NCBI GenBank assembly: GCA_016795465.1
Contig: JAEUHK010000049.1
Location: 59,348-123,347, forward strand
DNA length: 64,000 nt
Direction: 5' to 3'
From: Verrucomicrobiaceae bacterium
GTDB taxonomy: Bacteria; Verrucomicrobiota; Verrucomicrobiia; Verrucomicrobiales; Verrucomicrobiaceae
Numbering within the stretch: the first letter of the stretch is position 1; each line of letters opens with the position of its first letter. The translations under genes were made by a program, and so were the position numbers. The notes beneath the pieces were generated by a model. The model ran no database searches, was not told where the DNA came from, and saw nothing but the letters and a program-made list of their open reading frames with translations. This document shows positions 56,153 to 63,439 of the stretch, in pieces.

Positions 56153-56235
56153 GCGAGTGATGCGTGACGAGTGATGCGTGAATCTGAAAAGAGCATCGAG
56201 CGTGGTTCACGCATCACGCATCACGAATCACTCGC
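56153..56235. terminator. Inverted repeat of GTGATGCGTGA words between convergent genes
   Basis: Arms 56153-56182 and 56206-56235 are complementary at 27 of 30 bases with a 23-base loop. The left arm is a near-tandem of GAGTGATGCGTGA. It lies between the ends of two convergent genes and can serve as a bidirectional terminator, although no long T-run follows. Confidence 0.7.
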
Positions 56236-56241
56236 CACGCA

Positions 56242-57672
56242 TCACCATAGCTCCGTGAGCGCCTTGCCCTCTTCGAGAAGATTGTAGGTGCGGCCGAGCC
56301 GGTCCTTCGCGTCGAGGTTGTCGATGCCCATCGCGTAATAGACGGTCTTCGTGATGTCCTCCGGATAGATGGGACGGTCTTTGGGCAGTTCGGCTCGCGC
56401 ATCGGTCTTGCCGACGGCTTGGCCGCCTTTGATGCCGGCACCGGCCATCAGCACACTCATGCACGCAGTCCAATGATCGCGACCTGCACCCAGCGGGCCG
56501 CCGCTGCGGCGATCACCGACCTTGGGCATGCGGCCCATCTCGCTGGTGACGAGCACGAGCGTCTCATCGAGCAGGCCACGCGAGGCGAGGTCTTCGAGGA
56601 AGGCGCTGAAGCATTGGTCGAACTGTGGCAGGAGGTCCTCGCGGAGGCAGTTGAAGTTGTTGCCGTGCGTGTCCCAGCCACCGGCGCTTTTGCATTTCTT
56701 GTGCAGGCCTTCGTCTTCCTTCCAAAAGACCGTCACAAAGGGCACGCCCGCCTCAACCATGCGACGAGCCATGAGCAGGCTCATGCCGTTGATGTGCTGG
56801 CCGTAGCGCTCGCGAAGGGCGAGAGGCTCGGATTTGATGTCGAAGGCATTCACCGTGCTGCTGGAGGCGAGCAGATCAAAGGCACGCTCCTGCTGCTTCG
56901 CGTAGTTTTGCACGGCCATCTCGTGATCGAGTTCGCGGCGGGCACTGTTTAAGGCCGCGAGCAAGCCCTGACGGTCCTGCATCCGCTGCGATGTCATGCC
57001 GCCGCCGATGCTGATGGTGGGCGCGGCGAAGTTCAGCGGCTCGTCGAAGCTGCCGTTGAGGAAAAACGGATCGAACTCCATGCCGATGCGCCCTGCGAAC
57101 TGGCCGGGGCGCGTGAAGGGCAGCTTGCTTGGCTTGTGCGGCAGCGTGATGAGCGAGGGCAGTGTGGGATGCTGCGGCCGCTTCATCGAGACGACGCTGC
57201 CCATGTAAGGCCAGTCCTCGGGATACGGACGGCGGTCATTGCCCTGCTGCTTGAAAGTGGGATCCGGCGCGTGGCCGGTGAGATTGTAGTAATAACCGGC
57301 GTGGTGATCCCCCGTGGCACGCCCGCCATCGGTGATGCCGTGGATCATGGCAAAGCGGTGCGCCTGCTTCGCCAGCAACGGCAGATGCTCGCACAAAACG
57401 ATGTCGTCGCCGGTCGTGCGCATCGGTTTGAACTCACCGCGATACTCCAGCGGTGCCTCCGGCTTCATGTCCCACATGTCAATGTGCGAGGAACCGCCGC
57501 AGAGGAAGAACAACACCGTCGATTTGGCCGGTTTCGCGAGTGTGGGCAGCGACACCGTCGGCGCGGTGGAACCCTGCACGCCCCCTTTGAAGCCCAGCGA
57601 CGCCAATCCCGCCGTCGAGGCCGTCAAGAAGGCCCGGCGGTCCATCGAGGGACGAAACAGCGGTGAATGCAT
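56242..57672 (-). CDS. DUF1501 protein with Tat-type signal
   Basis: 476 residues. Start MHSPLFRPSMDRRAFLTASTAGLASLG: an RR motif and hydrophobic stretch, Tat-like. The alternative start MDRRAF (57645) is also plausible. Typical DUF1501 motifs: VLFFLCGGSSHIDMWDMKPEAP, RGEFKPMRTTGDDIVLCEHLP, AMIHGITD, GWDTHGNN and LLDETLVLVTSEMGRMPK. The family is sulfatase/phosphatase-fold-like, frequently encoded in Planctomycetes and Verrucomicrobia with unknown function. It is convergent with the hypothetical secreted gene. Confidence 0.9.
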   Translation of the reverse strand: MHSPLFRPSMDRRAFLTASTAGLASLGFKGGVQGSTAPTVSLPTLAKPAKSTVLFFLCGGSSHIDMWDMKPEAPLEYRGEFKPMRTTGDDIVLCEHLPLLAKQAHRFAMIHGITDGGRATGDHHAGYYYNLTGHAPDPTFKQQGNDRRPYPEDWPYMGSVVSMKRPQHPTLPSLITLPHKPSKLPFTRPGQFAGRIGMEFDPFFLNGSFDEPLNFAAPTISIGGGMTSQRMQDRQGLLAALNSARRELDHEMAVQNYAKQQERAFDLLASSSTVNAFDIKSEPLALRERYGQHINGMSLLMARRMVEAGVPFVTVFWKEDEGLHKKCKSAGGWDTHGNNFNCLREDLLPQFDQCFSAFLEDLASRGLLDETLVLVTSEMGRMPKVGDRRSGGPLGAGRDHWTACMSVLMAGAGIKGGQAVGKTDARAELPKDRPIYPEDITKTVYYAMGIDNLDAKDRLGRTYNLLEEGKALTELW

Positions 57673-57705
57673 CGTGCCTTCATACGGCGGAAAAGGGCGG
57701 TGCTG

Positions 57706-57966
57706 TCATTTGGGGCGACGAGAAAACAAAAGGAGCCACACATAAGCTGCCAAGCTCCAAGTAAGGCTGCACAAAACAAAGGCAGCACCGAGGCTCAGCC
57801 AGGCAGGGAATCGGCCTTCCATCAAAACGACGGGATACTGGAGCAGAATCAAGACGAGTCCAAAGCCCTCCGGTTTGCATGAGTCCCACGGGGCTCCAAA
57901 CATGATAGCAAGAAGCAGCACCTCGATGACAGTCCCGATGACGATAGCTTTGGTCCAGCGATTCAT
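57706..57966 (-). CDS. Small membrane protein
   Basis: 86 residues from MNRWTKAIVIGTVIEVLLLAI, with about three transmembrane helices (the start, a middle LVLILLQYPVVLM segment, and WSLAAYVWLLLF). No family recognised. Follows the SNase-like gene at 30 bases on the same strand. Confidence 0.55.
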   Translation of the reverse strand: MNRWTKAIVIGTVIEVLLLAIMFGAPWDSCKPEGFGLVLILLQYPVVLMEGRFPAWLSLGAAFVLCSLTWSLAAYVWLLLFSRRPK

Positions 57967-57996
57967 GCCTGCTTTTACCAAAGGCACGCCTGCTTG

Positions 57997-58656
57997 TCAC
58001 TCCTGCTTCTTCGCGGCGCTGGGAGCCCTCCGCGACATGCCCCAGGCACCGCGCTTGCTCGCTCGGGCTTCCTTTTCGACTTCGCGGAGATGGTTCTCGT
58101 AGTCGTTCGCTTTGCGACCATTGGGCATCGTGACGCCTTTGGTGTGAATGCGGGCGAGACCGGCTTGCACGAGCTTGTGCGCGAGGTCTTCACCATCTTC
58201 GAAAACAATGACGGCATAGATGCGGTCGCTGTCATAGACGCGTTCCCAGCGGGTGAAGACGGTGAAAGGCTGTGAACGGAGCAAATCGGCGGTGAAGGCT
58301 TTGGCCTGCTGGCCGAGCTTGAGCGTCTGCGGGATGCTGAGGCCGCCAAAGTAGCCTGCCTGATCCTTCAAGCGTCCGGCGACAAGCTTGTACTCCCGCT
58401 TTTCGGCGCAATCGACGAAGTACAGCCTCAGCACGAGCCTTTGGCCTTGATGCTCGACGACGAAGCTGTCGCCGTCGTTGGTCTCATCGTCGATGAAACG
58501 CACGTCAGAGAGCTTTTGGAGCCGCTCGACCTCGACGGCTGGCTGAGCAGGCGTGGGCTCGCGAACCGCACGAAACCAAAACTCGACCGCGACGAGGGTC
58601 ACGAGCACCAACGACCACAGCACGCGGCCGATTTTGCGTTTGAAGGCCGGGCTCAT
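57997..58656 (-). CDS. Membrane-anchored thermonuclease (SNase)-like protein
   Basis: 219 residues. N-terminal hydrophobic anchor (VLWSLVLVTLVAVEFWF), linker, then an OB-fold SNase-like domain: VRFIDDETNDGDSFVV, LRLYFVDCAEKREY, FTRWERVYDSDRIYAVIV and DLAHKLVQAGLARIH. The active-site arginine/glutamate set of classical SNase is not clearly complete, so activity is uncertain. Overlaps queE by 4 bases at the start (ATGA junction), indicating coupled translation. Confidence 0.8.
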   Translation of the reverse strand: MSPAFKRKIGRVLWSLVLVTLVAVEFWFRAVREPTPAQPAVEVERLQKLSDVRFIDDETNDGDSFVVEHQGQRLVLRLYFVDCAEKREYKLVAGRLKDQAGYFGGLSIPQTLKLGQQAKAFTADLLRSQPFTVFTRWERVYDSDRIYAVIVFEDGEDLAHKLVQAGLARIHTKGVTMPNGRKANDYENHLREVEKEARASKRGAWGMSRRAPSAAKKQE

Positions 58657-59348
58657 GTGCCGCGCTTGTTGCCGAAGAGGTCGATGTGCAGGCGTGGCGA
58701 GTAGCGCCAGCCCTCGCGCTTGCAGATTTCCACCAGCAGCATCTGCCGGGCCTTCAGCGCCTCCTGCGTGATGCCCTCCGGCATGAGCAACACCTTCTCC
58801 GGCGCGATTTCGATGCCGATGGACTCGATGACGGCTTTCACCTCCAACACATCCGCCTCGCTGGCGATAACGAATTTGAGCTGGAAGTCATACTTCGAGC
58901 ACCACGCCCGCAAAACCTCCGGCTGAAGCCGCAGACGCTCATGCTTCTCCACCCACACTTTGCCCGCGAAAGCCTCGTCCGGTGTCGAGTGGGCTAGTTT
59001 CGGGCTGATCGAAGCCAGATCACAGGCAACGCCCTCCGGCGCGATGGTGCCTGCCGTTTCGATGGTGATGTGCTTTCCAGCTTCACGCAGCCGTTGCAGC
59101 AGCCGCGGCATCTCCTTCGCCACCATCGGCTCACCACCGGTGACAACAACAAAACGCGTCGGATGCGCATTCACCGCCTCCAACAGCTCATCCACGCTCA
59201 TCTCCGTGCCCTCGGGCTTCCACGACGCATACGGCGTGTCACACCATCGGCAGCGCAGATTGCACCCCGACGTCCGCACAAACACCGAAGGCACGCCCAC
59301 CAGCGTTCCCTCGCCCTGCACGGAGTAAAAGATCTCGGAGATCAGCAT
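58653..59348 (-). CDS. queE: 7-carboxy-7-deazaguanine synthase QueE
   Basis: 231 residues. Radical SAM enzyme: N-terminal EIFYSVQGEGTLVGVPSVFVR, then the [4Fe-4S] motif Cys29-x3-Cys33-x2-Cys36 (GCNLRCRWCDT) and VVVTGGEPM, TIETAGT. QueE converts carboxy-tetrahydropterin to 7-carboxy-7-deazaguanine in queuosine and archaeosine synthesis. The length and motif set match QueE closely. Its stop overlaps the SNase-like gene by 4 bases. The queA gene, acting later in the pathway, is about 40 kb away. Confidence 0.94.
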   Translation of the reverse strand: MLISEIFYSVQGEGTLVGVPSVFVRTSGCNLRCRWCDTPYASWKPEGTEMSVDELLEAVNAHPTRFVVVTGGEPMVAKEMPRLLQRLREAGKHITIETAGTIAPEGVACDLASISPKLAHSTPDEAFAGKVWVEKHERLRLQPEVLRAWCSKYDFQLKFVIASEADVLEVKAVIESIGIEIAPEKVLLMPEGITQEALKARQMLLVEICKREGWRYSPRLHIDLFGNKRGT

Positions 59349-59357
59349 GAGGGTCGA

Positions 59358-60524
59358 TCAAGCACGTTTCTTGAGCGGGAGAAAGGCAAAGATCAGTTCA
59401 CGACGAGCACGAACTTTCCTTCCGTCACGAACAATGAGGCCAAGCTCAGTCAGCAGATTGAGATCACGCTGCAAGGTTTTGGAAGTCCGGCCCGCGTAAG
59501 CTCTCGCCAATCTTGGGGTAAGGTCCGGCACCTGGGAGATCTGCACCCAATCATTCGACAGCCCCAAATCGAGAGCCAGATGCCTCTGCCGGGTATGGCT
59601 GGCACTGTTCTTATGCTGGAACCGCTCATGCACATAATTTCGCCAGGTCACATCCCACTGCTGTTCCCAGACAAAGTGAAGCTGTTTGCGCAGGCCATCG
59701 ACCAACCCTTGGACTGCGTAGAGCATGAAAGGACGAAGGTCACCGCCTGACTTGCTGGCGAAATCCAGCTGCCGGTAGTACTCGGCTCTTGTCTCGTTGT
59801 AGTGATTGCTCAGCAGGTGAGCCGCCGGCGAAGGTATACCAGCGGACATGAGCAGATGAAACTCCATCAGCCGGGCCGTTCGCCCGTTCCCATTTCCGAA
59901 GGGATGAATCCACGCCAGATACACATGAGCCAGCACAGCCTTGATGATGGCATACACGACCTCCATGCCTGCCTTCGGCGCAAAATCAGCTCCATTCAGC
60001 CACTCACACAAGCGGTCCATCAGAAAAGGGCAATCCTCGGCAGGAGCCCCCCTGTAAACGTTTCCCACCAAAACCGAATGCAGCCTGAACTCTCCCGGGA
60101 CGACATTCTCCTCGGGAGGCAGATTCTTGAGCACGAGCGAGTTGTAATCTTTGATCAGCGCAGAACTCAAGGCTGGCAGTTGATCAGCCGCCAGTTGCGC
60201 ACTCATGCGGTTGCAGGCTTCGATGATGTTATCCACCTCCTGCTTCAGATACTCCTTTGAAGGAGCCACCTTCAATCGCCCCTCGACCGCCTGAAGGACC
60301 TCGGACTCCGAGAGGGTGTTTCCCTCGATCGCCGTCGTGGCCGCCGCCCCCTTGGCAAGATAGAGCTGATGAAGCTTTTGCGCTGTTTCGGGTCGCAGGG
60401 GCACCCGGGCAAGATGATCACACTTTGACCCTGCCTCGCCGAGCAGCAGCCAGAAGTCCGGCCCCATGTCGCCAAGACGGATGGCAAACTTTAACCACGG
60501 ATGCGTCGTTTCAAATGTCCTCAT
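59358..60524 (-). CDS. Fic family AMP-transferase-like protein with winged-helix tail
   Basis: 388 residues from MRTFETTHPW; a start 8 codons earlier is weaker. N-terminal inhibitory motif TTAIEGN (63-69), the Fic core motif HPFGNGNGR (207-215) intact with catalytic His207, and a C-terminal winged-helix-like region (RTSKTLQRDLNLLTELGLIVRDG). This is the class II architecture, in which the N-terminal helix inhibits the Fic site. Fic enzymes usually transfer AMP to a protein hydroxyl. The wHTH suggests self-regulation, and three copies of AAATGTCC flank the start codon. Lies next to queE and hemL-like genes; single transcription unit. Confidence 0.88.
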   Translation of the reverse strand: MRTFETTHPWLKFAIRLGDMGPDFWLLLGEAGSKCDHLARVPLRPETAQKLHQLYLAKGAAATTAIEGNTLSESEVLQAVEGRLKVAPSKEYLKQEVDNIIEACNRMSAQLAADQLPALSSALIKDYNSLVLKNLPPEENVVPGEFRLHSVLVGNVYRGAPAEDCPFLMDRLCEWLNGADFAPKAGMEVVYAIIKAVLAHVYLAWIHPFGNGNGRTARLMEFHLLMSAGIPSPAAHLLSNHYNETRAEYYRQLDFASKSGGDLRPFMLYAVQGLVDGLRKQLHFVWEQQWDVTWRNYVHERFQHKNSASHTRQRHLALDLGLSNDWVQISQVPDLTPRLARAYAGRTSKTLQRDLNLLTELGLIVRDGRKVRARRELIFAFLPLKKRA

Positions 60525-60601
60525 AAATGTCCACTTTATACGACACAAATCTCCTTCTGCAGCATCATTTCAGGCGTTTATGCGCCCCTAAAAATGTCCA
60601 C
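60513..60601 (-). promoter_or_regulatory. Three AAATGTCC direct repeats at the Fic gene start
   Basis: AAATGTCCTC (60513-60522), AAATGTCCAC (60525-60534) and AAATGTCCAC (60592-60601). The first overlaps the first codons of the gene and the second lies directly before the start. They are candidate operators for the winged-helix tail of the same protein; the 58-base spacing of the outer copy is wide. Confidence 0.45.
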
Positions 60602-60609
60602 AAAGTTTT

Positions 60610-61950
60610 TCACGTCACTTTCCACTCCGCAGCATGCCTCGCGAAGGCTTTCTCAGCCCGCTTCAACGCCTCGTCGATATCCGCCTGCGTGTGAGCGAGG
60701 GAGATGAACCACAGGCCGCGCTCGATGGCGCGGACGCCTTCTTCGAGGAGGCAGCGGCGGAGGTGGGCCCAGCGTGGGGCGTCGTGGCGGCGGACGTAGT
60801 CGCGGTAGCTGGTGATGGGGCCTTTTTCGGCACCGGGCTTGAGCGTGGCGCAGTGGAAGACGAGACCGGGGCCTTGCGGCTGTAGCGGTATGCCGTGCTG
60901 GGCGGCGAGCTTGCTCAAACCAGCCATCAATTGCTCGCCGAGGGCGATGACGCCCGCGGGATGCTTGTCGCCGAGGGCGATGACTTCATCGAGGCACCAT
61001 TTGGCGGCAGCAAGGCAGAGCGGGTTGGCATTGAGCGTGCCGGCGTGGACGACCTCGCCGCTGATGATCTTGGCGAAGAACTTTTCTTTGCCGACGAGGG
61101 CCGCGAAAGGCACGCCGCCGCCGACGGCCTTGCCGAGGATGGTCAGATCGGGCGTGAAACCGTAGTGCGTTTGAGCGCAGCCAGCGCCAAAGCGGAAGCC
61201 GGTGATGGTTTCATCGGCGATCATGACGATGCCGTTCGCATCGCAAAGCTCGCGAATGGTCGAGATCATGCCGGGCGCGGCGGGCATGCAGCCGGTGTTG
61301 CACAGCACGGGCTCGAAAATGATCGCGGCGATCTGGCCGTGATGTTCTTCCACCTTGCGGCGCAGGTGCTCGGGATCGTTCCAGCGGGCGACGACGAAGG
61401 TGCCGAGCACCTCGGGGATCACGCCCTGGCTTGGATGGAGGCGCGTGGGATTCTCGTCATCGCCCCACTTGTCCGGCGGCGGCGCGAAGCCGACGAGGCC
61501 TTCATCGGCCCAGCCGTGGTAGTGCCCCTCGAACTTCAAAACGAGCGGACGGCCCGTGTGCGCCCTCGCGAGGCGCAGCGCGGAGAGCACGACCTCGGTG
61601 GCGGAGTTGTTGAAGCGCACCCGTTCGGCTCCCGGGATCATCTTTTGCAGTCGCTCGGCCACGTCGATCTCCAGCTCGCTCTGCGCGGCCCAGTGCGTGC
61701 CTTTGAAGGCCTGCGCGGAGATGGCCTCGGCCATGCCTTGCGGCGCGTGACCATACAAAATGGCTCCCTGGCCGATCTGGAAGTCGATGTACTCATTGCC
61801 ATCGACATCAAAGAGCCGCGAGCCCTTGCCATGATCGAAGTAGAGAGGCACCGGGGCCTCCATCTTGCGGATGCCGCTGTTCACACCGGCGGCGATGCTG
61901 TTCTGGGCACGGGCGAAGAGCTCCGCCGACTTGGGGAAGGTGTAAGGCAT
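60610..61950 (-). CDS. Glutamate-1-semialdehyde aminomutase-like class III aminotransferase
   Basis: 446 residues. Class III PLP aminotransferase: FDVDGNEYIDFQIGQGAILYGHA, RFNNSATEVVLSALRLARA, FEGHYHGW, Asp246 in IADETITGFRF and the PLP lysine Lys274 in LGKAVGGG. Closest to HemL, which isomerises glutamate-1-semialdehyde to 5-aminolevulinate. It is about 20 residues longer than typical HemL, and the local context has no other haem genes, so a related aminotransferase is also possible. Follows the Dabb gene at 21 bases. Confidence 0.8.
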   Translation of the reverse strand: MPYTFPKSAELFARAQNSIAAGVNSGIRKMEAPVPLYFDHGKGSRLFDVDGNEYIDFQIGQGAILYGHAPQGMAEAISAQAFKGTHWAAQSELEIDVAERLQKMIPGAERVRFNNSATEVVLSALRLARAHTGRPLVLKFEGHYHGWADEGLVGFAPPPDKWGDDENPTRLHPSQGVIPEVLGTFVVARWNDPEHLRRKVEEHHGQIAAIIFEPVLCNTGCMPAAPGMISTIRELCDANGIVMIADETITGFRFGAGCAQTHYGFTPDLTILGKAVGGGVPFAALVGKEKFFAKIISGEVVHAGTLNANPLCLAAAKWCLDEVIALGDKHPAGVIALGEQLMAGLSKLAAQHGIPLQPQGPGLVFHCATLKPGAEKGPITSYRDYVRRHDAPRWAHLRRCLLEEGVRAIERGLWFISLAHTQADIDEALKRAEKAFARHAAEWKVT

Positions 61951-61971
61951 GGCTGGAAGGGAAAAAGGGGC

Positions 61972-62280
61972 TCAGCTCAGAGAGGCGCTGTCATACACGA
62001 CGACGCGCTCCCAGAAGGTCTTGCAGGTGTCCACGAAGCGCTGGTGGTCCGGGCAGCCCTTCTGGTAGAACTCGTGATCCTCCATCGTCTTGAACAGCAG
62101 CGAAAGGGAGTAGCTAAACGAGTGATCCGTGACGGGACGCTTCTCGGTGGCAGCCGGTTTGCCGGCAAAACCGCTGGCGAGGTAGCTGATCTGCGGAACG
62201 CGGGCGAGTTCCGATTCAAAGGTGGCGCGTTGTTCGGCGGTGAGGTCGGGCTTGAGCCAGAAATAGACGTTGTGAAGCAT
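61972..62280 (-). CDS. Dabb (stress-responsive A/B barrel) family protein
   Basis: 102 residues. Starts MLHNVYFWLKPDLTAEQRATFE with the Dabb-type alternating strand-helix pattern (VYFWLK, FSYSLSLLFKTMEDHEFYQ, FWERVVVYD). The fold is a dimeric alpha/beta barrel, with no fixed catalytic motif; function unknown. Lies between khpA and the hemL-like gene on the same strand. Confidence 0.8.
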   Translation of the reverse strand: MLHNVYFWLKPDLTAEQRATFESELARVPQISYLASGFAGKPAATEKRPVTDHSFSYSLSLLFKTMEDHEFYQKGCPDHQRFVDTCKTFWERVVVYDSASLS

Positions 62281-62352
62281 GGCGGCGGATGGGTAGGCCG
62301 TCCGTCCGGGCGTGCAATGAGCAATGCGGTGGTTTCACCGGGTGGCCAGCCG

Positions 62353-62661
62353 TCACGCGGCGGGGCTCTCGGCGGCCGGAGCAGCCTCGGCAATGACTTC
62401 GTCCTCCTTTACCGGGTCCACGCGGAGGGAGATTTTGATGCCGTGCTTCTCCGCCGCCACATTGAGCAGGGAGCGGATGGAGCTCACGGTCATGCCGTTT
62501 TTGCCGATCACATGCCGCACGTCGTCTTTGGCCAACTGCACGCGGTAGCTGGTGGCACCATTCGAGCCCGGACCGACGGCGATGGTGGCCTGCTCTGGGT
62601 GGTCGATCAGATTGGCGACGACGTAGGAGAGGAATTCGCGAAGGGCTTCAGGGGCGTCCAT
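62353..62661 (-). CDS. khpA: KH domain RNA-binding protein KhpA
   Basis: 102 residues from MDAPEALREFLSYVVANLIDH; an upstream in-frame start is less family-like. The KH motif is VIGKNGMTVSSIRSLLN (GxxG loop GKNG). The length and position right after rpsP are those of KhpA (YlqC), an RNA-binding partner in translation and sRNA regulation. An acidic alanine-rich C-terminal tail is extra. Follows rpsP with a hairpin between; rimM and trmD, which often come next, are absent here. Confidence 0.88.
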   Translation of the reverse strand: MDAPEALREFLSYVVANLIDHPEQATIAVGPGSNGATSYRVQLAKDDVRHVIGKNGMTVSSIRSLLNVAAEKHGIKISLRVDPVKEDEVIAEAAPAAESPAA

Positions 62662-62699
62662 GGCAGGGAGGATGAAACAGGTGGGTGAGAGAGCAAACG

Positions 62700-62735
62700 A
62701 AAGAACCCGGCCCATTCACTGGCACCGGGTTCTTT
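62700..62735 (-). terminator. Hairpin between rpsP and khpA
   Basis: Inverted repeat AAAGAACCCGG (62700-62710) and CCGGGTTCTTT (62725-62735), 11-bp stem, 14-base loop. On the minus strand it is followed by CGTTTGCTC, without a strong T-run. Could be a partial terminator or attenuator. Confidence 0.5.
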
Positions 62736-62763
62736 GAAATCGCGTCGAATCGAGCCGGATGAA

Positions 62764-63012
62764 TCAGGCGCTCGCCTTGGTGGCGTGCTTGATGATGCTG
62801 GCGACGGTGTCGGAGGGCTTCGCACCCTTCGAGATCCAGTCCTGCACGCGGTCAAGCTTCACGGTGGCGTTTTCGATGCCCTTCTGCGGGTCGTAGGCAC
62901 CGAGGATTTCGAGGAAACGGCCTTCACGGCGGATGCGCTTGTCGGTGGCGACAATACGGAAGACGGGACGGTGCCTGGCACCTTCTTGACGGAGACGAAT
63001 GACGACGGCCAT
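62764..63012 (-). CDS. rpsP: 30S ribosomal protein S16
   Basis: 82 residues from MAVVIRLRQEGARHRPVFRIVA, the universal S16 start; an earlier ATG would add 22 residues that are not in the family. Later RREGRFLEILGAYDPQKG and DRVQDWISKGAKPSDTV are canonical. It lies upstream of khpA as in many bacteria. Confidence 0.96.
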   Translation of the reverse strand: MAVVIRLRQEGARHRPVFRIVATDKRIRREGRFLEILGAYDPQKGIENATVKLDRVQDWISKGAKPSDTVASIIKHATKASA

Positions 63013-63173
63013 GATGAAAAAAACTAGGGTGGGGATTCGAGCGGGGGCGGACAGTGGAGACTTTGAGGGGGAACGCAACCGGATTTTTGGCCCCCAAAGC
63101 CCCTGCCAGTCCTCGGACGAGCCTCCCGACCCGTCATTTGACGCCCCCGCCGCCCTCGGATAGAGCAGCCACC

Positions 63174-63386
63174 ATGGACCGCCCCGCCGCCATCGCCCAG
63201 ATCCGCGAAGCCTGCAAAAACATCGCCCTCCAGTTCATGAAAATCCACCCCGCCGTGCCCGGCCTGGCGGACGAGGAGACACAAAAAGAGTGCTTCCGCT
63301 GCGTCCACGAGATGACCGTGCTGCTGGAGACGATCAAAAAGAAGATCGGCCGCCTCGAGCGCTCGGACGATAGTTCGCTGCTGTGA
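63174..63386 (+). CDS. Small hypothetical protein
   Basis: 70 residues: MDRPAAIAQIREACKNIALQFMKI, then ADEETQKECFRCVHEMTVLLETIKKKIGRLE. Helical throughout with a CFRC pair. No family known. It diverges from rpsP. The opposite strand carries a longer open frame here, which looks like a shadow. Start chosen at the ATG before the first good helix. Confidence 0.5.
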   Translation: MDRPAAIAQIREACKNIALQFMKIHPAVPGLADEETQKECFRCVHEMTVLLETIKKKIGRLERSDDSSLL

Positions 63387-63392
63387 AAGTTG

Positions 63393-63439
63393 CCTTGTTG
63401 CTGTGCAACAAGGTCCAACCCTGTTCCGCAGGAACAGGG
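63393..63439. repeat. Two tandem palindromes next to a stop codon
   Basis: CCTTGTTG / CAACAAGG (63393-63400, 63406-63413) and CCCTGTTCC / GGAACAGGG (63419-63427, 63431-63439). The minus-strand gene that ends at 63440 has its TAG stop directly against the second palindrome. Confidence 0.8.
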
